Source: an uncultured Paraprevotella sp.
GTDB taxonomy: Bacteria > Bacteroidota > Bacteroidia > Bacteroidales > Bacteroidaceae
Length of the DNA: 64,000 nucleotides
Reading direction: 5' to 3'
Assembly (NCBI GenBank): GCA_910586505.1
Contig: CAJUGV010000001.1
Location: forward strand, 496,001-560,000
Position numbers and translations under genes: made by a program. The notes under the pieces were generated by a model that was not told the DNA's origin, made no database searches, and saw only the letters and a program-made list of their open reading frames with translations. This document shows positions 52,649-61,794 of the stretch, piece by piece. Within the stretch, counting starts at the first letter, position 1, and every line of letters begins with the position of its first letter.

Positions 52649-52678
52649 GGTGATATGGCTGGGATTTCCCTTGTTTAC

Positions 52679-54355
52679 TTAGAAGTTGGCTTTCAGCGCC
52701 TTCATCTTATCCTTTCCGTTAGAGAGGATATAGACACCGCGGTTCAGGTCGTCGATGCTGATGGAAGTGGCGTTGTCGGCACGCTTCACCATGCAGCCCT
52801 GCATGTTGTAAACGGCGATATCGTTAGGCTCTGCAAAGTAGAATGTGTTGCCTACGCGGTGAGCGCCCAGTGCGGTTGTACTTTGGATGCCGGAAGCAAC
52901 CACCTTGTAGGTAGCCAGCGATGTTTCTGCGTTTTCGAGGTTTGCAGAAAGCACGGCCTTGGTTGTGCCGTTGATGGCGGCGCCTGTCACGAAGAGATCG
53001 CTGCCCTTGGTCATTTGGCCGTTGGAGCAGGTGAAGTTCAGTGTTTGCGTGAGTTTGTGGCCGGCAACCTCTTCTGCGTATCCGTAGAGGAATACTTCGC
53101 CGTTGTTCACTTCCATCGCATTGAAAACTTCGCAGAAGTGCATGCTGTCTCCCTCACCTTCTCCTACACCGCTCACGGACGTCCATATTACGTCCATCGT
53201 CTCTTTGTTCAGGGCCGTGGCATAGAGGTCGCAGGCATCCGTTGCCGTTTTGCTTGGGTCGAAAACCAGCTGCTGCTGGAATGTACCGGCAATGTAGAGC
53301 ACTCCGTCTTCTACTTTCATTCCGCCGATGATGTCGAATGAGGCTAAGTTGGTGTGAGGGGTGGCGTGTAAAACCTTGGTGTTGACCTCTGTTCCGTTTT
53401 TGACGGATGTGAGTACATAACCATGTTCTATGCTGGAGGTGGGGCCGTCATAAGAAAAACTAAATGTTTCAGATTGTCCGGCCACTTCTGATTTTATGTT
53501 TCCGTTACCCACGAAGCAAAGATATACCGTACCGTTGTCAACCGTGAAGTTCAGACTTTCATATCCCATTTGTTCGTTTGAAATCTGGTCGACCGCGCCT
53601 ACATGCGCCACCGAGGTCTCACCGTTCAGTCCTGTTGCGTTCATGGAGATGATGCCCGCGCATGGAATGTCCTGATACATAAAGTCGAAGACGTTGAGGT
53701 ATGCCCCTCCCCATTTGGAATCACCGAGTGCGACATCCCCCGTGTGAATGGCTGAAGCATAGAGTTTTCCACCGTCGACTTCGATGTGCTGGATACGGAA
53801 ATAAGGATAGCCGGCATCGGGGAAATAAAGTCCGCTTTCCATGATGCTTGCGGGCGTTTCTGCATAGATGGTCTTCACGGTTTGCAATACGCCCTCGGCG
53901 TTGTAGGCAGCGATGAAGCTGGTTACTTTGTTCACTTCTCCTTCTTTGCCGTTTATGTCCTTATTCTGTCCGTCCGTGCTGCCCACAATCACCTTGTCGG
54001 CCAATGTACCGGCGATGTAGACATTGTTCTTGTCGTCCGTAGTGATACAACTGATAGTGGCCGCACCGGCGAGGCTGACGGCCCAAAGCGACTTGCCGTT
54101 GGCGTCATATTTTGCCAGGTAGGCACTGTTGGCAACAGGCTCCAGGAAGGCGTCGCCGATAGCGATGGCCTGGTCGAACTGACCTGTCATGTAAGTATTG
54201 CCGGCGTTGTCCACGGCCGTGGGGGCGTTCTTGTAAAGATTGTCGTGCGAAGCGACGCCTGTCAGTTTGGTTTCCCAATTCTTGGTCTCTGTGGTCTGTG
54301 CCTGCATGCCTGCCGCGAAGAGGCTGCATGCGGCGATAAGTAAGAATCTTTTCAT
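52679..54355 (-). CDS. Secreted beta-propeller-like protein of the SusCD operon
   Basis: A 558-residue protein with signal peptide MKRFLLIAACSLFAAGMQAQ. It has repeats of the SBBP/propeller kind: AVDNAGNTYMTGQFDQAIAI, TTDDKNNVYIAGTLADKVIV, KVEDGVLYIAGTFQQQLVFD and VNNGEVFLYGYAEEVAGHKL. The last 80 residues (FAEPNDIAVYNMQGCMVKR, LNRGVYILSNGKDKMKALK) look like a sorting-type C-terminal module. Its gene is last in the operon, 73 nt after susD. It may be a surface lipoprotein-like accessory that binds the imported substrate; no lipidation cysteine is seen and no activity is known. Confidence 0.7.
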   Translation of the reverse strand: MKRFLLIAACSLFAAGMQAQTTETKNWETKLTGVASHDNLYKNAPTAVDNAGNTYMTGQFDQAIAIGDAFLEPVANSAYLAKYDANGKSLWAVSLAGAATISCITTDDKNNVYIAGTLADKVIVGSTDGQNKDINGKEGEVNKVTSFIAAYNAEGVLQTVKTIYAETPASIMESGLYFPDAGYPYFRIQHIEVDGGKLYASAIHTGDVALGDSKWGGAYLNVFDFMYQDIPCAGIISMNATGLNGETSVAHVGAVDQISNEQMGYESLNFTVDNGTVYLCFVGNGNIKSEVAGQSETFSFSYDGPTSSIEHGYVLTSVKNGTEVNTKVLHATPHTNLASFDIIGGMKVEDGVLYIAGTFQQQLVFDPSKTATDACDLYATALNKETMDVIWTSVSGVGEGEGDSMHFCEVFNAMEVNNGEVFLYGYAEEVAGHKLTQTLNFTCSNGQMTKGSDLFVTGAAINGTTKAVLSANLENAETSLATYKVVASGIQSTTALGAHRVGNTFYFAEPNDIAVYNMQGCMVKRADNATSISIDDLNRGVYILSNGKDKMKALKANF

Positions 54356-54428
54356 GTTTTAATGTATTTGGATTGAATAATATGTCTTTTTGTTTGTCTT
54401 GCAGCATATGGGGCGGGGCCGGATGAAA

Positions 54429-55772
54429 TCAGTCTTCATCCAGTCCCGGGTTGGCTTCGATGGCTGCGGCCGGAATGCGGAGCGTATAGCGCGGATCGTC
54501 TTTTTCCAGCACGTAGGTTTCACCGTTATAGGTCTTGGTCAGTTGCGGACGTGTGGTGCGCCGCAGGTCGAACCAACGATGGCCTTCAAAAGCCAGTTCG
54601 CGGAAGCGTTCGTCATGAATTTCCTGCCGGAGTTCGTCCTTGGTCATGCCTCGTACCAGCGTCTCGTATTTCGGATACTGCGCGCTGTGATAGCGTTTCT
54701 TCATCAGTTCCGTCAGATAGTGAAGGGCCTTGTCCGTATCGTTCAGCTCCAGTGCCGCTTCTGCCGCCGTCAAGTAGAACTCCGCGCTGCGGAAAGTGCA
54801 GCGGAATTCCTCGGCGCCGCTTTTGAGCATTTCTGCCGTACTGGCCGTTATCTGCCGGTAGAATTTGTTTTTACGCATGTCGCCGCTGCGGTAGAGGGCC
54901 AACAGGTCGGAACTGACATATCCCACACCGAGCGAGGAGGAGAGGAAGATGCTCTCCATAGAGAGGATGGCTTCCACAGACAGGTAATGGTTAGGCAAAA
55001 CCGTCGATGTGGGCAGGTCTTCCAGTGCGCCGTGGCGTGTCACTACATCCGTGGCATAGTCGTATGCCTGCTGCCAGTTGCCCATGTAGAGATGCACACG
55101 TGCGCGGAACGCATTCACCGAAAGGGTGTTGAACCGGTAGGTCTGTCCCTCGGGCCATTGCTCTACGTTGAGCAGTTGCTCTGCTGCATTGATGTCGGCC
55201 AGAATGGCTTCGTACACTTCCGCCACAGAGTTGCGCGCAAGCACTTCGTTGATGTTGCTGTTCAGTTTCAGGGGAATTCCCTTGGTGGTGGCCGGGTCGC
55301 AGTGCGTGTAAGGCTCGGCATAGAGATTGATCAGACAGAAGTGTACGAAAGCGCGGAGCATGTAGGCCTCTCCGGCCAGTTGCCGGCGTTCGTCTGCCGT
55401 GCCGGCAGTGATGTTATTCCGGTTTTCTATCACGTTGTTGGCGATGTAACTCACATAATAGAATCCTCCCCAGTCGAATGAAAGGGTGGCTTCGTCTGCG
55501 CCCACATCCATCCATCTCCAGATGTCCAGGTAAGAGTCCAGGCTGGTGGCGTCCTGCTCTCCCTGCATAGTCAGCTCGTCGCTTCTGAAAGTGACTTTGT
55601 CCCTGTCTGTATGTAATCTGGAGTAGGCCTCGGTCATCAGGGCACGGTATTCTTCCACTGTTTCGGGGATGACTTTTCCGACGGGCGTTATATCCAGAAA
55701 ATCGTTGCAGGCTGTGAGTGTCCATGCGGATATGAGTGCGAATGCAATTTGTATGAATTGTTTTTTCATCAT
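54429..55772 (-). CDS. SusD/RagB family outer-membrane lipoprotein
   Basis: A 447-residue surface lipoprotein, the lid and substrate-binding partner of the adjacent SusC. Lipoprotein signal MMKKQFIQIAFALISAWTLT followed by ACNDFLDITPVG, where cysteine is lipidated and the FLD-[IV]-xP start is typical. TPR-like helices follow (AYMLRAFVHFCLINLYAEPY, RARVHLYMGNWQQAYDYATD), and the family C-terminus IHDERFRELAFEGHRWFDLR is intact. Starts 15 nt after susC. Confidence 0.95.
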   Translation of the reverse strand: MMKKQFIQIAFALISAWTLTACNDFLDITPVGKVIPETVEEYRALMTEAYSRLHTDRDKVTFRSDELTMQGEQDATSLDSYLDIWRWMDVGADEATLSFDWGGFYYVSYIANNVIENRNNITAGTADERRQLAGEAYMLRAFVHFCLINLYAEPYTHCDPATTKGIPLKLNSNINEVLARNSVAEVYEAILADINAAEQLLNVEQWPEGQTYRFNTLSVNAFRARVHLYMGNWQQAYDYATDVVTRHGALEDLPTSTVLPNHYLSVEAILSMESIFLSSSLGVGYVSSDLLALYRSGDMRKNKFYRQITASTAEMLKSGAEEFRCTFRSAEFYLTAAEAALELNDTDKALHYLTELMKKRYHSAQYPKYETLVRGMTKDELRQEIHDERFRELAFEGHRWFDLRRTTRPQLTKTYNGETYVLEKDDPRYTLRIPAAAIEANPGLDED

Positions 55773-55787
55773 TTCCTCTCTTTTTGA

Positions 55788-58700
55788 TTAGAAGTTCACG
55801 TTAAGACCGAAGATGAAACTCTTCGGGATGGGGGCCGCATACGGATTACCCATTGTTTCGGGGTCGAGATAGTTGTGGTAGTCACTGGCTATCACCCATA
55901 GATTACGTCCCTCGAGAGATACGGACGCGCTCTTGATCCCTATCGGTTTGAGCCATTTCTCGGGCAGTTCGTATCCCAGACGTATGCTCTCGAAGCGGAA
56001 GTAGTTCTGCTTCTTTACCCAGATGTCCAGTTCGCGATACAGATTCTGTTCCGTATAGCGCAGGTATTCGCCTGTGCGACCGTCGTTTCGGGTCATGAGT
56101 TTCGGCAGGCTGGCCCCAGTGTTTTCCGGTGTCCATCTATACAGGATGTCACGGTTGCTGTTCAGGCCGCGGTCGTAGTTGGTGGGGTCGTATGTGGGAG
56201 TTGTTTGCACATACATACCGAAGTTGAAGATGCAGTTGACGCCCAGCGTGAGTTTTTTGTATTTCAGCGTGTTCATGAAACCGCCCGACACTTTCGGTTC
56301 GTTGCTTCCGATGTAACTGTACAGGTTGCGCTGTTCCTCGGCACTCAGGGTGCTGGCGCCGGCGTTGTTCAGTTTTAGAAACTCCGTGGCGGTGACTTTC
56401 TGTCCGTCTCGGTTAAGGAAGAGGGGATAACCCTCGTCGTCGAGTCCGGCAGTTTTGTAAGCGAAGATGGCTCCCACGGGGTAGCCTTCCCGGCTCGGTC
56501 GCGTGGCGTTCTCTGCCACGGTCTCTCTCAGTACGGTGTTTTTGTTGAATCCGAAGTTCAGGTTGGTAAACCAAGAGAAGTGCTTTGTGCGCAGATTGCG
56601 TGTGGTGAGGGCCACTTCCACTCCTTCGTTCTTCATGCTGGCCCAGTTGACGGTGGTGGAACTGTAACCGGATTCAAGGGGTAGCATGCGCAGGCCGATG
56701 AGGTCGGTTCCTTTACGATAGTAGTAGTCCACGCTCAGCGAAAGAATCTCATCCCAAAGCGAAATGTCCATACCTATATTGGCCGATTGCGTTTTCTCCC
56801 AACGCAGGTCGGGGTTGGGGGCGTTGGCCGGCCGGATGGCGTCTTCCGGATTGTTCGGAAGGAGGGTGGTTTTGATGTATTGGCCGATGAGGAAGGGCGA
56901 GGTGTTCTTGTCGATGTTTCCCTGAAGGCCGTAAGAGGCGCGGAGGCCCCAGTTGCCGATTGCGGTGACATTCTTCATGAACGGTTCGTCGCTGATGCGC
57001 CACAGGCCGCTCACGGAGTAGAGCGGCAGGTAGCGGTATTTCTTGGCTACGCCGAAGATGTCTGATCCGTCAAAACGGATGCTCCCGCCCAGTGTGTAGC
57101 GATGGTGTAGGGTGTATGACCCTGTTGCAAACCATGATACAAAGGCGTTTTCCAGATGAGTTTCCGTGTGGAGGGGAAGGTTCCTTGCCATCTGTTCCGT
57201 GGGGAAGATGATGGGTACGGAAGTGAGGGTTCTGCGGTCATAGCCGTAGGCGGCAGAGTAGAGCGATTTGTCTTCGTTGTGACGTAATTCCACGCCCGCC
57301 ATCAGTTCCAGGTCGTGTATTTCCTTGAAACGGTTCTGATACTCGGCCATGGCCTTCCATGTCCATTGGGTACGGTGATTCTCCGTGATTTTGTTGTTGC
57401 CTCCCTCCGGAAGAATCGTGCTGCCGTTGTATATGTGGTTTACTTTCTCTCTTCGCATGGCGTAACTGTCGTGGGCGGCATATTTCTCGATGGTGCTTTC
57501 GTCCCATTGCAAACCGAACTGGGAGGTAATCTTGAAATGTTCGTCCCACTTGAATTCGGCGTCGAATATGGACATGAGCGAGGTCGATGTGTTTTCGTTT
57601 TGCGTATTGGCGCGTTCCTCAAAGATGTTGAAATCCGGAGCGATGTCGCCGCGGCTGTGCTGCACGTTCGTATCGTATCGGTAGCTTCCGTCCTCGTTAT
57701 ACGGTGTCATGTAGGGATTGGCGATGCGAGAATAGTAGACGGGATTGGTGAATCCTTCACTATAGGTCAGGTATGTGTGTTGCTTGCGCCGGTTGGCGAA
57801 TGCCGATGCACCGACCTTGAGCTTGCTGTTGATGCGGTAGTTCGTCTTAAGCGTCATGTTGAAGCGGTCGTTCTTCACGCCGTCCACATTACCTTGCTCC
57901 ACATAGTATCCCACGGCAGAGTAATAGGTAGCCTTGTCCGATCCTCCCGACAGACTTATATTGTATTCCTGATTGAACACACCGCGGAAAAGGATATCGT
58001 TCCAGTCGGTGTTGATGGCCTTCAGGCGGTTGACCGCCGATTGTGCTTCGGGGGAAAGGGCATCCCATCCTCCGGCCTTGTAGGCATCTGTAAGACCGTA
58101 TTCCCCGAGGATTTGCGCTACCCCGCCCTTGGTTTCGCGGTAGGTGAAATCCGAACGCAGCAGATCCAGCTCGAGGTTCACTTTCTCTTCCGATGTCATC
58201 AGATTCAGCCGGTCGATGTCCGTCTTAGGGTTATATGTAAGTTTGGTTGAAAAGTTAATTTGCGGTTTGCCGGCCTTGCCCTGTTTGGTGGTGATGACGA
58301 TCACTCCGTTGGCGGCGCGGGCTCCGTATATGGCTGTCGCCGCGGCGTCCTTAAGCACGGTGATGCTCTCGATATCGGCCGGATTGATGCCGGCTATGGA
58401 TGTCTGATAGATATTGTCGATATCTTTCAGTTCTTCCATCGAGGGAATGTCGGTACCTTCGAGAGGGATACCGTCGAGAACCCAAAGCGGGTCCTGCGAT
58501 CCGTTAATGGAAGATGTACCACGGATGCGCAACTTGACCGGCGCTCCCGGCGAACCGGAAGACGTCACGCTGGACAATCCGGCGATCTGTCCGGCCAGTG
58601 CCTGGTCGATGCTCTTTACAGCTCCGATTTTCTCATCGGAAATTTTCATGGTGGTGACTGCCGAAGTCAGTTTGCGGCGGTCGATGGCCTGATAACCGGT

Positions 58701-59036
58701 GACGATGAGTTCTCCCAGTTCCTTGGACTGATTGTCCATGTAGATCTTATAATGATTCTGATTGGCGCGGAGATGTACGGGCACTGTGGTATAGCCTATG
58801 AAGCGGCATGTCAGGTCATGTACGTTGACCGGCACTTCTATCCGGAATTTTCCGTCCAGGTCGGTGGTTGTTCCGTTGGCTACGGTTCCCGCCTTGCTCA
58901 TGATGGCCACGGTGGCCCCTATGAGCGGCTGGTTGTCGGCCTTGTCAAAGATTTCGCCTGTGACGGTACGTGTCTGTGCCGTCGTAGCTAACAAGCCGGC
59001 GAACAGCAGCAGAAGGGTACATTCGATTTTTCTCAT
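55788..59036 (-). CDS. SusC/RagA family TonB-dependent transporter
   Basis: A 1082-residue outer-membrane transporter. Signal peptide (1-20), a carboxypeptidase-regulatory-like domain (about 24-105, VTGEIFDKADNQPLIGATVA), the SusC-type plug (ELGELIVTGYQAIDRRKLTS; SGSPGAPVKLRIRGTSSING; DPLWVLDGIPLEG), and a 22-strand barrel ending IPKSFIFGLNVNF. No N-terminal STN signalling domain, so anti-sigma control is not expected. The substrate is not predictable by sequence; a metalloprotease gene precedes it by 21 nt and no glycosidase is in the operon. Confidence 0.97.
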   Translation of the reverse strand: MRKIECTLLLLFAGLLATTAQTRTVTGEIFDKADNQPLIGATVAIMSKAGTVANGTTTDLDGKFRIEVPVNVHDLTCRFIGYTTVPVHLRANQNHYKIYMDNQSKELGELIVTGYQAIDRRKLTSAVTTMKISDEKIGAVKSIDQALAGQIAGLSSVTSSGSPGAPVKLRIRGTSSINGSQDPLWVLDGIPLEGTDIPSMEELKDIDNIYQTSIAGINPADIESITVLKDAAATAIYGARAANGVIVITTKQGKAGKPQINFSTKLTYNPKTDIDRLNLMTSEEKVNLELDLLRSDFTYRETKGGVAQILGEYGLTDAYKAGGWDALSPEAQSAVNRLKAINTDWNDILFRGVFNQEYNISLSGGSDKATYYSAVGYYVEQGNVDGVKNDRFNMTLKTNYRINSKLKVGASAFANRRKQHTYLTYSEGFTNPVYYSRIANPYMTPYNEDGSYRYDTNVQHSRGDIAPDFNIFEERANTQNENTSTSLMSIFDAEFKWDEHFKITSQFGLQWDESTIEKYAAHDSYAMRREKVNHIYNGSTILPEGGNNKITENHRTQWTWKAMAEYQNRFKEIHDLELMAGVELRHNEDKSLYSAAYGYDRRTLTSVPIIFPTEQMARNLPLHTETHLENAFVSWFATGSYTLHHRYTLGGSIRFDGSDIFGVAKKYRYLPLYSVSGLWRISDEPFMKNVTAIGNWGLRASYGLQGNIDKNTSPFLIGQYIKTTLLPNNPEDAIRPANAPNPDLRWEKTQSANIGMDISLWDEILSLSVDYYYRKGTDLIGLRMLPLESGYSSTTVNWASMKNEGVEVALTTRNLRTKHFSWFTNLNFGFNKNTVLRETVAENATRPSREGYPVGAIFAYKTAGLDDEGYPLFLNRDGQKVTATEFLKLNNAGASTLSAEEQRNLYSYIGSNEPKVSGGFMNTLKYKKLTLGVNCIFNFGMYVQTTPTYDPTNYDRGLNSNRDILYRWTPENTGASLPKLMTRNDGRTGEYLRYTEQNLYRELDIWVKKQNYFRFESIRLGYELPEKWLKPIGIKSASVSLEGRNLWVIASDYHNYLDPETMGNPYAAPIPKSFIFGLNVNF

Positions 59037-59057
59037 ATTAGTTTGTTTTATTCATAC

Positions 59058-61667
59058 TTATTTGGTCAGTCCCAAAGCTGTCTGGATGCGCAGTATCATA
59101 TCCTCATAGTGAAACCGTGTGGCAGTGTCGGAGATGTTACGCTTGTTCTTGAGCAGTTGCAGCACCTTGATCAGTTCGCCGCGTTTGACGCTGATGGCAT
59201 CGCTCACGCGGTTGATCTGCGTGCTGTACATGTCGATGAGGCGGGCACTACGGCTTTCGTCGATGGCGGAGTGCCTGCATCCGCTGTGGTCTTCGGGCAG
59301 TGCCGTGTAGCGCTGTGCGGGCAGATAATCCTGCAGACGTTTGTTAATTTTCACGCCTTCCTCTTCGGCCGCGGCCGTGATGAGGGCGTCGACGAAAGAT
59401 TTCTGCAGGTTGCGTGTCATCACATCGAGTTTTCTGCCGGCGATGGTGGGTTGAAAGATGTGTTCGTGTATCATGTTCACCATTTCTACGGCCGTGAAAG
59501 CGTCCGTTCCGTTTTGGAATTCGTTTTCAAACATACGGACCATGCGCTTGTTGTCCAGCAAGTCCCACAACAAGTAATTCAGCGTGTTCTTGTACATTGC
59601 GTTGGGACTTTGTTCGAGTGTTCCCAGAGGGGTGTTCTTCAGCACGTAGGTGTAGTCGGAGATATAAGAGTCGAACAGCCATGCCGGATAAGATATGTAT
59701 TGGTCCAGCAGGAACTGTACGGCTTCTTTCTGACGTTCTTTCTCCACAAAAGTATAAGTCTTCTGTCCGTCTCCCACCTCCGTATTCTCCAGATAGATGC
59801 CGCCTATGTTGGCCATCACATGGTAAGGATAAAGCCCCCATTGGAAGATGATGCCGGAGTAGAGTCGGGCGGCGTCCTTGTAGGTCTGTCCTTCTTTGCC
59901 GGTTGTGGTCCAGCTGATGATTTCCGGCATGATGCGTTTCAGGTTTTCGATACCCAGAGAGGCTGATTTCATGGCGTTGTCGCCAAGGTCTTCGCTGAGT
60001 GCGCGGGGATCTACAGCCTCGCGGGCGGTCTGCTGTTCGCCATACTTGTAGATTCTGTCCTTGTGGCTGTCGAGCAGGGCGCGGAGCTGTTTTCTTTCCG
60101 TCGCCTCGTCGGGAAACCAGCGATAGCCCCATTCGATGGCAAAACGGTCGTAAGGGCCGATGTGTGGCGATACGAAAGGAACGTTGTCTTCCGGTTGGGC
60201 TACGTAGTTGAAGCGTGCGTAGTCCATGATGGAAGAAGCCGTACCGTTGACACGTCTCAGGAAATCGGCGGAGCGCAGGGAGTCGGTGGGATAGGCCCAC
60301 GAACCGCACATATTGTGCTTAAGGCCCAGTGAGTGACCCACTTCATGGCAGGCTACGAACCGTGCGGCATCGCCTATCAGGCTGTCCGGCAACTCGATAG
60401 AGCGTGCGGCGGGATTGACGGCGCCGGTATGCACCATAATCCATTCGCGCAACAGAGACACCACATTGTGCCACCAGATGATGTCGGCCTCGATAATCTC
60501 GCCCGTGCGCGGGTCTACGACAGACGGGCCCATGGCGTTGGCCGTGGTGGAAGCGGCGTAGGTGAATACGGAATATTTCAGGTCGTCGCCTTCGGCGGCC
60601 ATGCTGTCTGTGTACTCTTTCACCTGTACGGCATCCTTGAAACCGGCTTGCTCGAACGCGCTGTTCCAGTCCAGTATGCCTTTACGGATATGGGGGCGGA
60701 GTTGTGCCGGTGTGGTCGGGTCGATATAGAATACGATGGGTTTCTTCGGCGTGGTGAGTTCGCCGCGCATATAAGCGGCCTCGTCGGTAGGTTCCAGCCG
60801 CCACCGTGTGATGTAGTGGCGTGTTTCCAGTTCCTGCTGGCGGTCGCCATAGCAGAGGCGGCGTGTGGAGAAGAATCCCACACGGTTGCTTTCCAGACGT
60901 CCGGCCATCGGGCATTCGGGCAGCAGGGCGAGTGTGGAACTGACCACTACGGTAATGTTCACCTTGCTCATGCCTTCCCTGACGGTCGTGGTCAGCTCCG
61001 ACGTGGCGGTGATATTGTTCTCGAATGCCTTGATGTCCAGGATGCGCGAGAGGTCGGCATTGGCAGACGTGCCGAGGTTGATGTTGTTGAAGACATCGTT
61101 TATCATCGTCTGTTTACCGTTGAAGAGATCGTCCACCTTGACGAGTACGGTACTTGAGTCCGGTGCTACGGCCTCCACTTTCAGGCTGGCGATAATCGGG
61201 TTGATGTAGTTGTCGGCTACCGACCGGGCCATGGCATCTGTGCCGGCCACCTCTGGCGTGGGGCGCTGCTGACGGATTTGCATTTTTTTCTCTTTCCTCA
61301 ACCATTCGAACGTAATGCATTGCTCTTCATAGCTGAGACCTCTGTTGGCACTTGCCTCGTTCAGTTCGGAGGGAACCTGTTGCAGGCGGTTGACAACGAG
61401 GAAGGTGCGTCCCATCAAGCGGGCAGGTATTTCGAGATAGAAACTTTTGTCCTTCTTTATCACTCTGGCCACGTTCTTAAAATCAGCGGAATCTTTTCTG
61501 GTCAGTTTCTTGTACTCGGAAACGACAACGGAGTCTTTGGATGCCGCTTTTTTCTTGTTTTTAGCCAGAAGCGGGAACAGCTTGGCACTGGTGGTTGCCG
61601 TAGCCGTACCGGCTGTGGCAGTCAGTACGAGGGCTGCCAGGCACATCCGTATGATATTTCTTTTCAT
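59058..61667 (-). CDS. Secreted zinc-dependent metalloprotease (DUF5117/DUF5118 type)
   Basis: An 869-residue secreted protein with a signal peptide in the first 27 residues. A beta-rich N-terminal half (DUF5118/DUF5117-like, with SKDSVVVSEYKKL and YLEIPARLMGRTFLVVNRL) leads into a metzincin-type catalytic domain: ACHEVGHSLGLKHN, giving zinc ligands H440, H444 and H450 and catalytic E441, and a Met-turn-like SIMDYARFNY about 40 residues on. It is first in an operon with SusC, SusD and a propeller protein, so it may make or trim the peptide taken up by that transporter. Confidence 0.88.
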   Translation of the reverse strand: MKRNIIRMCLAALVLTATAGTATATTSAKLFPLLAKNKKKAASKDSVVVSEYKKLTRKDSADFKNVARVIKKDKSFYLEIPARLMGRTFLVVNRLQQVPSELNEASANRGLSYEEQCITFEWLRKEKKMQIRQQRPTPEVAGTDAMARSVADNYINPIIASLKVEAVAPDSSTVLVKVDDLFNGKQTMINDVFNNINLGTSANADLSRILDIKAFENNITATSELTTTVREGMSKVNITVVVSSTLALLPECPMAGRLESNRVGFFSTRRLCYGDRQQELETRHYITRWRLEPTDEAAYMRGELTTPKKPIVFYIDPTTPAQLRPHIRKGILDWNSAFEQAGFKDAVQVKEYTDSMAAEGDDLKYSVFTYAASTTANAMGPSVVDPRTGEIIEADIIWWHNVVSLLREWIMVHTGAVNPAARSIELPDSLIGDAARFVACHEVGHSLGLKHNMCGSWAYPTDSLRSADFLRRVNGTASSIMDYARFNYVAQPEDNVPFVSPHIGPYDRFAIEWGYRWFPDEATERKQLRALLDSHKDRIYKYGEQQTAREAVDPRALSEDLGDNAMKSASLGIENLKRIMPEIISWTTTGKEGQTYKDAARLYSGIIFQWGLYPYHVMANIGGIYLENTEVGDGQKTYTFVEKERQKEAVQFLLDQYISYPAWLFDSYISDYTYVLKNTPLGTLEQSPNAMYKNTLNYLLWDLLDNKRMVRMFENEFQNGTDAFTAVEMVNMIHEHIFQPTIAGRKLDVMTRNLQKSFVDALITAAAEEEGVKINKRLQDYLPAQRYTALPEDHSGCRHSAIDESRSARLIDMYSTQINRVSDAISVKRGELIKVLQLLKNKRNISDTATRFHYEDMILRIQTALGLTK

Positions 61668-61729
61668 GTTGTTTGAAGTTTACAAATAGGTTTAATTGCC
61701 GTGTTTGTGTCGTAGATAGATGTAAAATA

Positions 61730-61767
61730 CAAAGTATCTCGCCGGGGAATGCGGCTGAGATACTTTG
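61730..61767 (-). terminator. Terminator after the aminotransferase gene
   Basis: CAAAGTATCTC (61730-61740) and GAGATACTTTG (61757-61767), perfect 11-bp arms with an inner GCCG/CGGC; on the minus strand TATTTTAC follows. It separates the aminotransferase from the protease-SusCD operon. Confidence 0.78.
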
Positions 61768-61794
61768 CATGGAATGATGTGGTGGCGGGACTTC

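Larger units (their letters stand above)
52154..52678. other. 525-nt convergent intergenic gap
   Basis: Holds a 22-bp array (52214-52328), then about 290 nt without clear structure, and the terminator of the SusCD operon (52620-52648). A 120-codon open frame at 52273-52635 crosses both the array and the terminator and is not believed. Confidence 0.7.
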
